64,000 nucleotides of DNA from Saccharothrix saharensis (GCF_006716745.1 NZ_VFPP01000001.1:6335386-6399385), one strand, 5' to 3'; shown: positions 52,994 through 61,295, counted from the first letter of the stretch. Program-made: numbers and translations. Notes: generated by a model from the letters alone, not told the origin.

Positions 52994-54249
52994 TCGGCGT
53001 GTTCGCCGCCGGCGAGCGCAACCGACGCGCCGCGGTCGAACTGGCCGGCTTCCTCGGCCCCGACGCGGTCGTGCCCGACGGACCGATCGGACCCGCGCTG
53101 CGCGCCCTGTGGCCCCGGCTGGGCTCCGCGGTGCTCTTCCTCGGCACGGAACCGACCGTGCGGCTGGTCGCGCCGCTGCTGCGCGACGAACGGGCCGACC
53201 CCGGCGTGGTGTGCGTCGACGGCGGCTTCGCCGTGGCGCTGCTCGGCGGCGCGGACACCCTGGCCGAACGGGTCGCCGACGTGCTCGGCGCCCACGCCGT
53301 GACCACGTCCGCGTCGGCCGGCTCACCGCTCGACGAACTCGTCGAGCTGCTGGACGCCACGGTCGAGGGCGACCTGGCCGCGTGCGGCGAGGCGATCCGG
53401 CTCGGCGAGCCCGTGCTGCTGGCCAACCCGCTCGGCTTCCCCCTGCCCGCGCTGCCGGACAACGTCGTCGGATCCGGCCACGAGACCGCGTGGACCGTGC
53501 TCGTGGACGACCGCGTGCCCAAAGGACCGGCCGACGACCGCGTGGTGCGGGTCGTGCCGCGCACGCTCGTCGTGGGCGTCGGGTCGAGCACCGGCGTGCC
53601 GGCCTCGGCGGTGTCGGCCGCGCTGGCGCAACTGGAGGAGAAGCGCGGGCTCGACCTGCGCGCCGTCCGCGCGTTCGCCACGCTCGACCGCAAGGTCGCC
53701 GAACAGGGCATCGCCGACGCGCTGGAGGACTGGGGCTTCTGGCACGACTCGACCACCGCGCCGCTGCTCGCCTACCCCGGCGAGGAACTGGCCGTGATCC
53801 CCGTGCCGAACCCGGCGGAGCTGGCCATCGACATCCCCAGCGTGGCCGAGGCGGCGGCGCTGCGCGGCGCGATGGAGCTGTCCGCCGGAGGACGGGTGGA
53901 GATCGCGGCGGAGAAGGTGAAGGGCGCCGGCGTGACCGTCGCCGCCGCCCGCGTCCTGCCCCGCGGCCGGCTCGCGCTGGTCGGCCTCGGACCGGGTGAC
54001 GCGGACGAGCGCACGCCGCGCGCCGAGGCCGAGCTGAGGCGCGCGTCGGTCGTGGTCGGCCGCGCCGAGTGCGTGGACCAGGTGCGGCACCTGCTGCGGC
54101 CGGGCACGCGGGTCGCCGCCGACGGCGCGGTCCGGCTGGCCGAGGAGGGCGCGGCCGTGGCCTTCGTCGAGGCCGGTGCCGGGCCGGTTGTTTCCGGGCC
54201 GATTCGCGCGGATGTCGTCCGCGTGACCGGAGTCGCTCGTCAACTGTGA
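52990..54249 (+). CDS. cbiG: CbiG-like protein fused to a CobJ stub
   Basis: 419 residues from GTG in a GTGA overlap with cobL. Residues 1 to about 320 are CbiG, which opens the lactone ring and releases C20 in the anaerobic route: VIGVFAAGERNRRAAVELAG, VVCVDGGFAVALLGG, and the C-terminal VVGVGSSTGVPASAVSAAL. From residue 325 starts CobJ (precorrin-3B C17-methyltransferase): RGRLALVGLGPGDADERTPR, VDQVRHLLRPGTRV. It then shrinks through gaps (GAGPVVSGPIRADVVRVTG) and stops after 95 residues, against about 240. The stub lacks the second SAM lobe. A complete CobJ must be elsewhere if the pathway works. Confidence 0.82.
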   Translation: MIGVFAAGERNRRAAVELAGFLGPDAVVPDGPIGPALRALWPRLGSAVLFLGTEPTVRLVAPLLRDERADPGVVCVDGGFAVALLGGADTLAERVADVLGAHAVTTSASAGSPLDELVELLDATVEGDLAACGEAIRLGEPVLLANPLGFPLPALPDNVVGSGHETAWTVLVDDRVPKGPADDRVVRVVPRTLVVGVGSSTGVPASAVSAALAQLEEKRGLDLRAVRAFATLDRKVAEQGIADALEDWGFWHDSTTAPLLAYPGEELAVIPVPNPAELAIDIPSVAEAAALRGAMELSAGGRVEIAAEKVKGAGVTVAAARVLPRGRLALVGLGPGDADERTPRAEAELRRASVVVGRAECVDQVRHLLRPGTRVAADGAVRLAEEGAAVAFVEAGAGPVVSGPIRADVVRVTGVARQL

Positions 54250-54348
54250 AGTTCCGACGGACCGTCGAAAGGCGGTTGTCGCTTCCGTCGTCTTGGTCCT
54301 AGCTGGAGGAGCGCCCGCACCGGGCGCCCCTGCACCGGAAGGATCGAC

Positions 54349-55140
54349 ATGGCGAAAACCCTGCGTCGCCTGTTCACCGTCCTGGCCGCGACCGTGGCCG
54401 CGGTCGGTCTCATGACCACCGCGCCCGCCTCGGCCGAGACCTCGTCCGACACCGGCGTGTCGCCGTTCATCGTCGGCGGCTCCCGCGTGTCCACCAGCAC
54501 CTACCCGTGGGTGGTGTACCTGGCCACCAGCACCGGCGGCCAGTTCTGCGGCGGCACGCTCGTCAAGGCCAACAAGGTCGTCACGGCCGCGCACTGCGTC
54601 AGCGGCCGCAGCGCGTCGAGCACCCGCGTGGTGCACGGCCGCGACGACAAGCAGAGCACGGCCGGCACCGTGGCCACGGTGAGCCGGATCTGGGTCCACC
54701 CCAGCTACCGGACCGCCAGCTCCGGCTACGACGTCGCCGTGCTGACCCTCGGCACCAACATCAACTCCACCTACCTGCCGCTGGCCACCCCGAGCGACAC
54801 CGCCCTGTACGCGGCCGGCACCAGCGCCCGCATCTACGGCTGGGGCACCACGTCCTCCGGCGGCTCGGCGTCGCGGTACCTGCTCGGCGCGACCGTGCCG
54901 GTCACGTCCGACTCGACCTGCCGCACCGCCTACTCCAACTACAGCCCGACCTCGATGGTCTGCGCCGGCTACCCGCAGGGCGGCACCGACACCTGCCAGG
55001 GCGACTCCGGCGGCCCGCTCGTCGCGGGCGGCAAGCTGATCGGCGCCACCTCGTTCGGCCGCGGCTGCGCGCTCGCGGGCTACCCGGGCGTGTACGCGCG
55101 GATCGCCTCCTACTACTCCGTGATCACCGCGCAGCTGTAA
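54349..55140 (+). CDS. Secreted trypsin-like serine protease (S1A)
   Basis: 263 residues. Signal peptide with LFTVLAATVAAVGLMTTAPA, propeptide ETSSDTGVSPF, then IVGGSRVS. Triad H82, D128 (YDVAVL) and S220 (GDSGGP), with D214 for Arg/Lys specificity. Close in sequence to the protease at 40154 (shared SSRYLLGATVPV-like and CAGYPQGGTDTCQGDSGGP-like parts), so the two are recent paralogues. A small hairpin GCGCCCG-CAC-CGGGCGC lies in the 5' region at 54311-54327; GAAGGA precedes the ATG. Confidence 0.95.
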   Translation: MAKTLRRLFTVLAATVAAVGLMTTAPASAETSSDTGVSPFIVGGSRVSTSTYPWVVYLATSTGGQFCGGTLVKANKVVTAAHCVSGRSASSTRVVHGRDDKQSTAGTVATVSRIWVHPSYRTASSGYDVAVLTLGTNINSTYLPLATPSDTALYAAGTSARIYGWGTTSSGGSASRYLLGATVPVTSDSTCRTAYSNYSPTSMVCAGYPQGGTDTCQGDSGGPLVAGGKLIGATSFGRGCALAGYPGVYARIASYYSVITAQL

Positions 55141-55148
55141 CCACCCGC

Positions 55149-55190
55149 GACGTGCCCACGACCGGGTGTCCTCCCGGCCGTGGGCACGTC
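55149..55190 (+). terminator. Hairpin terminator after the protease gene
   Basis: A 12-bp outer stem GACGTGCCCACG/CGTGGGCACGTC, one mismatch, then CCGGG/CCCGG around a 6-nt loop. Confidence 0.7.
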
Positions 55191-55210
55191 CGGCGTGTTC
55201 GATCCGCACC

Positions 55211-55477
55211 ATGCGCCAACTACTCGTGATGCTGCTCCTGCTGCTCGCCGCACCGGGCGTCGCCACCGCCGCCGAAGGACTGCACTCGTGCTCCACGGCG
55301 GTCGACGGCACGTCCGCGACCGGACGCTGCGAAGGCCGCGGCACGTTCCGCCTGCTCGCCTCCTGCGCCGACGGCACGACCGTCGACAGCTCGTGGCTGT
55401 CCATCAGCAACGGCACCGGCCGGACCAGGATCCGCTGCCGCTCCACCGCCACCAACGCCTGGATCGAACAGCGGTAG
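55211..55477 (+). CDS. Small secreted protein of unknown function
   Basis: 88 residues. Signal peptide MRQLLVMLLLLLAAPGVATA. The mature part of about 68 residues has four Cys (HSCSTAV, GRCEGRG, ASCADGTT, RIRCRST), which could form two disulfides. It has beta-like composition. No family recognised. It ends 9 bp before the PIG-L gene, so the two are probably co-transcribed. Confidence 0.7.
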   Translation: MRQLLVMLLLLLAAPGVATAAEGLHSCSTAVDGTSATGRCEGRGTFRLLASCADGTTVDSSWLSISNGTGRTRIRCRSTATNAWIEQR

Positions 55478-55486
55478 CGTCGCACC

Positions 55487-56200
55487 ATGGCCGACCTCGA
55501 ACCGGTGCCGGAAGACTGGGAACGGGCGCTCGCCGTCGTCGCCCACCCCGACGACCTGGAGTACGGCGCGTCCGGCGCGATCGCCCGCTGGACCGCCCAG
55601 GGCAAGCACGTCGCCTACGTCCTGGCCACCCGCGGTGAAGCCGGCATCGACACCCTGCCACCCGACCGAGCCGGTCCGCTGCGGGTCCGCGAACAGGTCG
55701 CGGCCGCCGCCGTCGTGGGCGTGGACCACGTCGAGTTCCTCGACCACGCCGACGGCGTGGTCGAACCCGGCCTGCCGCTGCGCCGCGACATCGCCGCCGC
55801 CATCCGCCGGCACCGACCCGACGTCGTCATCACCGGCAACCACCACGACACGTTCCCCGGCGGGTTCCTCAACATGGCCGACCACCGGGTCGTCGGCCAG
55901 GCCGTCATCGACGCCGTCCGCGACGCCGCCAACCGGTGGGTGTTCCGCGACCTGGACCTGGAACCCTGGAACGGCGTCCGGTTCGTCGCGGTCAGCGGCT
56001 CACCCCGGGCCGGGCACGCCGTCGACATCACCGACACGTTCGCACTCGGCGTGGCGTCCCTGCGCGAGCACCGCGCGTACCTGGCGGCGTTGAGCGGCGA
56101 GATGGCCGAACCGGAGCCGTTCCTGCGCCGCGAGGCCGAACGGGCGGGCCTCCGGTCGGGCGGCGGCCTCGCCACCACCTTCGAGGTTCTCGTGATGTGA
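55487..56200 (+). CDS. PIG-L/LmbE-family N-acetylglucosaminyl deacetylase
   Basis: Zinc-dependent deacetylase or amidase fold of 237 residues. Metal motif H20-PDD (VVAHPDDLEYGASGAIARW). A later His is in GNHHDTFPGGFLNMADHR. This family includes MshB and Mca of the mycothiol pathway, and other enzymes acting on GlcNAc-linked compounds. The sequence does not let me assign it to MshB or Mca. Cytoplasmic, no signal peptide. Confidence 0.9.
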   Translation: MADLEPVPEDWERALAVVAHPDDLEYGASGAIARWTAQGKHVAYVLATRGEAGIDTLPPDRAGPLRVREQVAAAAVVGVDHVEFLDHADGVVEPGLPLRRDIAAAIRRHRPDVVITGNHHDTFPGGFLNMADHRVVGQAVIDAVRDAANRWVFRDLDLEPWNGVRFVAVSGSPRAGHAVDITDTFALGVASLREHRAYLAALSGEMAEPEPFLRREAERAGLRSGGGLATTFEVLVM

Positions 56201-56246
56201 AGCACCCGGGTTGGACAGGACATGCCTGGTGTGGATGCTTCTACCC

Positions 56247-57464
56247 ATGCACGGTGAACAGCACTACCTCGTGGGCCTGGACCTGACCGGCCGGCGGGTC
56301 GTCGTCGTGGGCGGCGGCACGGTCGCCCAGCGCAGGCTGCCCAGGCTCGTCGCGGCGGGCGCCAGGGTGGAGGTCATCTCCCCCGACGTGACCCCGGCGG
56401 TCCAGGGCATCGTCGACGGCGGCGAAGCCGTCTGGCACGCCCGCGAGTACGCCGACGGCGACCTCGACGGCGCCTGGTACGTGCTGGCCTGCACGTCGTC
56501 ACCCGAGGTCAACGCCCGCATCACCGCCGACGCCGAAGAACGCCGCGTGTTCTGCGTGCGCGCCGACGTGGCCGTGAAGGGCACCGCCGTGACACCGGCG
56601 GTCGGCGAGCACGACGGCCTGCTCGTCGGCGTCCTCGCCGGCGGCCTGCACCGCCGCTCCGCGGGCGTCCGCGACGGCCTGCTCACCGCGCTGCGCGACG
56701 GCTCGATCGCCGACCACCACGACCAGCCCGCCGGCGTCGCCCTCGTCGGCGGCGGACCCGGCGACCCCGACCTCATCACCGTGCGCGGCCGCAGGCTCCT
56801 GGCCAGGGCCGACGTCGTGGTCGCCGACCGGCTCGCGCCGCGCGAGCTGCTGGACGAGCTGCCACCGCACGTCGAGGTCGTGGACGCGGCCAAGATCCCC
56901 TACGGGCGCGCCGCGACGCAGGACTTCATCAACACCACGCTGGTCGACCACGCCAAGGCCGGCCGGTTCGTGGTCCGCCTCAAGGGCGGCGACCCGTACG
57001 TGTTCGGGCGCGGCTTCGAGGAGCTCATCGCGTGCGCCGAGGCAGGCGTGCCCGTCACCGTGGTACCCGGCGTGACCAGCGCTTTCGGCGTGCCGGCCCT
57101 GGCCGACGTGCCGGTGACGCACCGGGGCGTCGCGCACGAGGTCGTGGTCGTGTCCGGGCACGTCGCACCCGACGACGAGCGATCCCTGGTCGACTGGTCG
57201 GCGTTGGCCCGGCTGTCCGGCACGGTCGTGATCCTCATGGGTGTGGAGCGGGCGGCGGCGTTCGCGCAAGCACTCATGACGGGCCGGCCGGGCGACACCG
57301 CGGTCTCGGTGATCCAGGAGGGCAGCACCCGCACGCAGAAGGTCGTGCGGTCCACGCTCGCGTCCCTCGCCGACGACATCGCCGAGCACGGCATCCGCCC
57401 GCCCGCGATCATCGTTGTGGGACCGGTTGCCGCGCTGGCGGCGGAACTGCCCTTCCGCTCCTGA
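56247..57464 (+). CDS. Uroporphyrinogen-III C-methyltransferase/precorrin-2 dehydrogenase (CysG-like)
   Basis: 405 residues. The N-terminal precorrin-2 dehydrogenase/ferrochelatase part has TGRRVVVVGGGTVAQRRLPR and ARADVAVKGTAVTP. The C-terminal SUMT part has GGGPGDPDLITVRGRRLL, RLKGGDPYVFGRGFEEL and VPGVTSAFGVPALADVPV. It makes precorrin-2, the branch point between siroheme and B12, so it feeds the corrin operon upstream. From memory, M. tuberculosis has its CysG gene (Rv2847c) just after cobB; here about 5 kb lies between. No ribosome binding site is evident. Confidence 0.94.
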   Translation: MHGEQHYLVGLDLTGRRVVVVGGGTVAQRRLPRLVAAGARVEVISPDVTPAVQGIVDGGEAVWHAREYADGDLDGAWYVLACTSSPEVNARITADAEERRVFCVRADVAVKGTAVTPAVGEHDGLLVGVLAGGLHRRSAGVRDGLLTALRDGSIADHHDQPAGVALVGGGPGDPDLITVRGRRLLARADVVVADRLAPRELLDELPPHVEVVDAAKIPYGRAATQDFINTTLVDHAKAGRFVVRLKGGDPYVFGRGFEELIACAEAGVPVTVVPGVTSAFGVPALADVPVTHRGVAHEVVVVSGHVAPDDERSLVDWSALARLSGTVVILMGVERAAAFAQALMTGRPGDTAVSVIQEGSTRTQKVVRSTLASLADDIAEHGIRPPAIIVVGPVAALAAELPFRS

Positions 57465-58350
57465 GCGCCAAGCCCACCCCGGCGGCCACGACCACCACCA
57501 GCCCACCCAGGGCCGCCCACGTCGTGCCGCCGGGGTGGACCAGCGGCTCACCGCGCAACGCCTGCCAGACCAGCAGCGCGAACAGCCCGGTGCAGCCCAG
57601 CGCGGCCACCGCCACCACCCGGGTGCGCACCCGTTCCGCCAGGCCCGACGCCGCCAGGCCCAGCACCAGCAGCACCATCACCTGCAACCCGTGCATCCCG
57701 AAGAAGTGCGGCACCCGCAGGTCACCGCCGGTCGTGCTCCAGCCCGTGAGCGGCAGCCCCGGGCCGCCGTCGGCCACGCCGACGCTGTGCCCGCCCACCA
57801 GCTCCACCTCGCGGCCACCGGCGTCCACCGCCGGGACGCGCTCGTGCGGCCCCACCATCAGGTACCCCGACGCCATGCCCAGGATCGCCAGCCAGAGCCC
57901 GCTGCGCACGGCCAACCGCACGTCCGGCCGCGCGAACCGCTGGAACGACAGCACCAGCGCCAGCACCACGTTGGTCAGGAACATCGCCGGGATCGCCGTG
58001 CCGAACGTGAGCTGCACGAACCGGTTCAACGGGTCGTCGGAGCTGTTGTAGTGCGTGAACATGCCCCGCCCGGCCTGCAAGGCGATGAGCCCGACCTCCA
58101 CGAACATGATCACCGCGATCACCGTCGCCGCCCCCGACGTCCACCGCCGCGCCCGGTGCGGCAGGGAGAGCATCCACGACAGCGTCGCCGAGTAGACCGC
58201 CAACGACACGGCGAACTTGAACGGCTTGGCCCACAACGGTGATCCCTGGAGCACCCTCCCGTCGAGCACCATCGCCACCGCGCACCCCACCGCGCCCACC
58301 GCCATCACCACGGCCAACCACAGGGTGGGCCGGTGCCAGGTCTTCGTCAT
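57409..58350 (-). CDS. Integral membrane protein of unknown function
   Basis: 313 residues with about seven hydrophobic segments, among them LWLAVVMAVGAVGCAVAMVL, FAVSLAVYSATLSWMLSL, AAAALTGLFALLVW-like and LGGLVVVVAAGVGLALRSG parts. A loop has GWSTTGGDLRVPHFFGMHGL. His and aromatic residues in the loops (FTHYNSSDD, PHFFGMHG) are notable. No family name known to me. ATG at 58350. The last 56 nt overlap the end of the CysG-like gene. A 22-bp tandem repeat lies upstream. Confidence 0.75.
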   Translation of the reverse strand: MTKTWHRPTLWLAVVMAVGAVGCAVAMVLDGRVLQGSPLWAKPFKFAVSLAVYSATLSWMLSLPHRARRWTSGAATVIAVIMFVEVGLIALQAGRGMFTHYNSSDDPLNRFVQLTFGTAIPAMFLTNVVLALVLSFQRFARPDVRLAVRSGLWLAILGMASGYLMVGPHERVPAVDAGGREVELVGGHSVGVADGGPGLPLTGWSTTGGDLRVPHFFGMHGLQVMVLLVLGLAASGLAERVRTRVVAVAALGCTGLFALLVWQALRGEPLVHPGGTTWAALGGLVVVVAAGVGLALRSGRAVPPPARQPVPQR

Positions 58351-58406
58351 GCCGCAAAGCCTGGTCGGGCGCCCGCCCGGGATCACTGGTGCCAACCCGG
58401 CCATGC

Positions 58407-58494
58407 GAGGTGGGGCAGGCCGCCGCGAGAGGTGGGGCAGGCCACCGCGGGAGGTGGGGAAGACGCCCGTGGGAGGTGGGGGGCGCCGCAGTCC
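58407..58494. repeat. Four 22-bp direct repeats between divergent genes
   Basis: GAGGTGGGG begins at 58407, 58429, 58451 and 58473, an exact 22-bp period. The first two units agree over nearly all 22 bp (GAGGTGGGGCAGGCC then GCCGC or ACCGC); the third and fourth drift. The repeat sits in the 173-bp gap between the divergent membrane-protein and ArsR-like genes. A two-turn period suits cooperative binding of a regulator on one face of the DNA. Confidence 0.8.
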
Positions 58495-58523
58495 GGATGG
58501 GACAATGGTCGCGGGAGGACGTC

Positions 58524-59378
58524 GTGGCGGTGTGGGTGCGGCTCGCCGGAGTGGGACTGGCCAGGCTGAGGTTCGCCTACTCGCCGGTGTTCGAGACCGT
58601 GATGGCCGTCGACGGCCTGCGCACCCCCGGCGCCCACGCCGTCCACCTGCCCTGGGTGCGCTGGGCCCGGGAACGCCTCGCCGACATCCCCGACCTGGAC
58701 CGCTTGCTGGACCGGCTCGACGGCCGGGTGAAACCCGCCGACCTGATGCCCGTGCCGGACGCCCGCATGCCCGACCTGGACACCGAACTGCGCCACGTCC
58801 CGGAACCGGAAGCGACCACCCTGCGCCACTGCCACGACCGGCTCATCGCACCCCACTGGCAGCGCATCACGGCGGTCCTGGAAGCCGACATCGCCACCCG
58901 CGCCGCCACCCTGGCCGACAAGGGCGTCGAAGCCGTCCTCCACGACCTCCACCCGGAGGTCACCTGGTCCGACGGCGAACTGATCCTGCACCGCAAGCCC
59001 GAACACCGGGTCGACCTGACCGAGCACGGCCTGGTGCTGTGCCCCAGCGTCTTCTGCTGGCCGAAGGCCTGGATCGCCCTGGACCCGGTGGGCCAAGGCG
59101 TCCTGCGCTACCCGGCGCGCGGCATCGGCACCCTCTGGGAGGACCGCGACACCCCGAAGGACCTGGCCGCCCTGATCGGCCGCACCCGCGCGCACCTGCT
59201 GATCCTGCTCGAGGCCCCGAAGAGCACCACCGACCTGGCCACCGCCCTGGGCGTCACCGCCGGCGCGGTCTCCCAACACATCGCCGTCCTGCGCGCCGCC
59301 CGCCTGATCACCACCCGCCGCGAGGGCCGCCACGTCCTCCACATGCGCACCACCCGCGCCGACGCCCTCATCACCTGA
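58524..59378 (+). CDS. ArsR-like winged-helix regulator (DUF5937-type)
   Basis: 284 residues. The long N-terminal region has LARLRFAYSPVFETVMAVDG and HLPWVRWARERLADIPDLDR. The C-terminal ArsR-like HTH reads APKSTTDLATALGVTAGAVS, then VLRAARLITTRREGRHVLHM. GTG at 58524 follows GGGAGG with 5 nt between. The N-terminal domain is typical for this actinomycete regulator type and probably binds a ligand. Likely targets are its own promoter and the divergent membrane protein gene, through the 22-bp repeats. Confidence 0.85.
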   Translation: MAVWVRLAGVGLARLRFAYSPVFETVMAVDGLRTPGAHAVHLPWVRWARERLADIPDLDRLLDRLDGRVKPADLMPVPDARMPDLDTELRHVPEPEATTLRHCHDRLIAPHWQRITAVLEADIATRAATLADKGVEAVLHDLHPEVTWSDGELILHRKPEHRVDLTEHGLVLCPSVFCWPKAWIALDPVGQGVLRYPARGIGTLWEDRDTPKDLAALIGRTRAHLLILLEAPKSTTDLATALGVTAGAVSQHIAVLRAARLITTRREGRHVLHMRTTRADALIT

Positions 59379-59689
59379 CCACCCGCCACCGCTCCCGCCA
59401 CGACCGCGCCATCACCATCCCGCCCTGGCCGCACCGTCCCGCTATCGCGGGCCACCCAGCCCGCTCCGGCTGCCCGTCCCGTACCGCCCCGTCGTGAGCG
59501 CGCCACCCGGTTCCGACCGGGCCACGTCGCCCCCGTGACGGCCCCGCCACCCGCTCCCCGCTGTCCGCGCCCACGCCTCCTCGCCGCCGGGCCGGCCGTT
59601 TTCTCCGGCTAACGTGAGAAATGCGGTTCGGGTTGTCAGGGGTTGCACGCTTCCCCCGATCGAGTGCCGGCACCGGACCGTCCGGGGTC
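59379..59689. other. Intergenic stretch without a recognisable gene
   Basis: 311 bp between the convergent ArsR-like and HxlR genes. I find no convincing frame, strong hairpin or repeat; it is CCG-rich and of low complexity. Confidence 0.5.
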
Positions 59690-60148
59690 TCAACTCCCCA
59701 CGCCACCCCCGCCGAGCCGAAGCCCGAGCTCACGGCCCGCCTCCACCACGTGCCCGTGCTCGCACACCGGCACCAGCGACACCTTCCCCCCGCACCCCAC
59801 GTGCTCCGGCTCCACCGGAGGCGGCCCGTCGGCCAGGTGCCGGTCACCCCACGCCATCAACGCCATCAACACCGGCCACAGCTCACGCCCCGCGGCCGTC
59901 AACGCGTACTCGTACCGCTGCCGCGCCCCGAACTCCCGGTAGGCCACCCGCTCCAGCAGCCCGGCGTCCACCAACGACGACAGCCGACTGCTGAGCACGT
60001 TCCGCGCCACCCCCAGGTGCTCCCGCAGCTCCTCGAACCGCCGCACCCCGTTCGAGACGTCCCGCACGATCTGCAACGACCACCGCTCCCCGAGCAGCAC
60101 CAGCGCCCGCGCGATCGAGCACCGGTCGTTCTCGATGACGACTCCCAT
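59690..60148 (-). CDS. HxlR-family transcriptional regulator
   Basis: 152 residues. HxlR signature CSIARALVLLGERWSLQIVR, then FEELREHLGVARNVLSSRLS and LVDAGLLERVAYREFGARQR. The Cys at position 10 is the conserved redox or electrophile-sensing residue of many HxlR proteins. A C-terminal extension has CGGKVSLVPVCEHGH, a possible metal site. It is divergent from an iron-sulfur protein gene, its probable target. Confidence 0.92.
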   Translation of the reverse strand: MGVVIENDRCSIARALVLLGERWSLQIVRDVSNGVRRFEELREHLGVARNVLSSRLSSLVDAGLLERVAYREFGARQRYEYALTAAGRELWPVLMALMAWGDRHLADGPPPVEPEHVGCGGKVSLVPVCEHGHVVEAGRELGLRLGGGGVGS

Positions 60149-60168
60149 ACCCCGACCCTACCGCAGGG

Positions 60169-60217
60169 TTGTCAATCGAAACCCAGCCACGCTAAGTTCA
60201 CGATAGAAACTCAGCCA
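60169..60217 (+). promoter_or_regulatory. Promoter and direct repeats between hxlR and the iron-sulfur gene
   Basis: Two 15-bp direct repeats, ATCGAAACCCAGCCA (60175-60189) and ATAGAAACTCAGCCA (60203-60217), 28 bp apart with two mismatches. TTGTCA at 60169 with TAAGTT 18 bp later forms a possible -35/-10 pair toward the iron-sulfur gene, and the first repeat lies in the spacer. HxlR binding would block this promoter. Confidence 0.55.
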
Positions 60218-60227
60218 AGGGGCAGTC

Positions 60228-61235
60228 ATGCGAATCGAAGACCACCCGACCGCGCGCCGAGTCCGGGCCAACCCCGGCACCCCGACACCACCGCCGACCA
60301 CCGCCTGGCTGCGCGACCTGGCCCGGCGAGCCGGCGCCGACGACGTCGGTTTCGTCCCCGTGGACCTCCCCGAGCTGGCCGTCGACCGCGACCACGCCCG
60401 AACGGCCCTGCCCAACGCCCGCACCTACATCGCGTTCTGCGTCCGGATGAACCGCGACAACGTCCGCAGCCCCCTGCGCAGCATCGCCAACACCGAGTTC
60501 CACCACACCCTGGACGACGCCGACGCGGTCGGTCACCGGCTCGCCAAGGCGCTCCAGCAAGCCGGCCACCGGGCCGTGCACCCGGCCTCCGCCTTCCCCC
60601 AGGAGATGGACGACTTCCCCGGTCGCGGCTGGGTGATCTCGCACAAGCTCGTCGCCCAGGCGGCCGGGCTGGGTCGGATCGGCATCCACCGCAACCTGAT
60701 CCACCCGAAGTTCGGCAACTTCGTCCTCCTCGGCACCGTCGTGGTGGACTTCGAGGTGGACGAGCACTCGACGCCGCTCGACTTCAACCCGTGCCTGGAG
60801 TGCAAGCTGTGCGTGGCGGCGTGCCCGGTCGGCGCGATCTCCAAGGACGGCGCCTTCAACGTCCTCGACTGCTACACCCACAACTACCGCGAGTTCATGA
60901 GCGGCTTCACCGACTGGGTGGAGAACGTCGCCGACAGCACCGACCGCGAGGACTACCGCCGCCGCGTGTCACCGTCGGAGTCCGCGTCGATGTGGCAGAG
61001 CCTGGCGTTCCGCCCGAACTACAAGGCGGCCTACTGCATGGCCGCGTGCCCGGCGGGGGAGGACGTCATCGGGCCGTTCCTGGACGACCGCAGGGCCTTC
61101 CTCGCCGACGTCGTCAAACCCCTGCAGGACAAGGAAGAACCGGTCTACGTGGTCCCCGGCTCCCCCGCCGAGGCCCACGTCCGCAAGCGCTTCCCCCACA
61201 AGACCGTCCGCCAGGTGTCCAACGGCCTGCACTGA
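60228..61235 (+). CDS. QueG-like/reductive-dehalogenase-like 4Fe-4S protein
   Basis: 335 residues. Central 4Fe-4S motif CLECKLCVAACPVG; a second set CMAACPAGED about 65 residues later lacks a full four-Cys pattern. The N-terminal region (LRDLARRAGADDVGFVPVD, SHKLVAQAAGLGRIG) resembles epoxyqueuosine reductase QueG, a corrinoid and iron-sulfur enzyme. Other queuosine genes are not present here. It may be a B12-dependent reductase of another substrate. Its HxlR neighbour suggests induction by an electrophile or redox stress. Confidence 0.78.
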   Translation: MRIEDHPTARRVRANPGTPTPPPTTAWLRDLARRAGADDVGFVPVDLPELAVDRDHARTALPNARTYIAFCVRMNRDNVRSPLRSIANTEFHHTLDDADAVGHRLAKALQQAGHRAVHPASAFPQEMDDFPGRGWVISHKLVAQAAGLGRIGIHRNLIHPKFGNFVLLGTVVVDFEVDEHSTPLDFNPCLECKLCVAACPVGAISKDGAFNVLDCYTHNYREFMSGFTDWVENVADSTDREDYRRRVSPSESASMWQSLAFRPNYKAAYCMAACPAGEDVIGPFLDDRRAFLADVVKPLQDKEEPVYVVPGSPAEAHVRKRFPHKTVRQVSNGLH

Positions 61236-61244
61236 CCCGCGCAC

Positions 61245-61284
61245 GACAACGGCACCCCGCCCAACCGGACGGGGTGCCGTTGTC
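61245..61284. terminator. Bidirectional hairpin terminator
   Basis: A perfect 15-bp stem GACAACGGCACCCCG/CGGGGTGCCGTTGTC with a 10-nt loop, between the convergent iron-sulfur and helicase genes. Confidence 0.82.
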
Positions 61285-61295
61285 ACATCGGAGAA

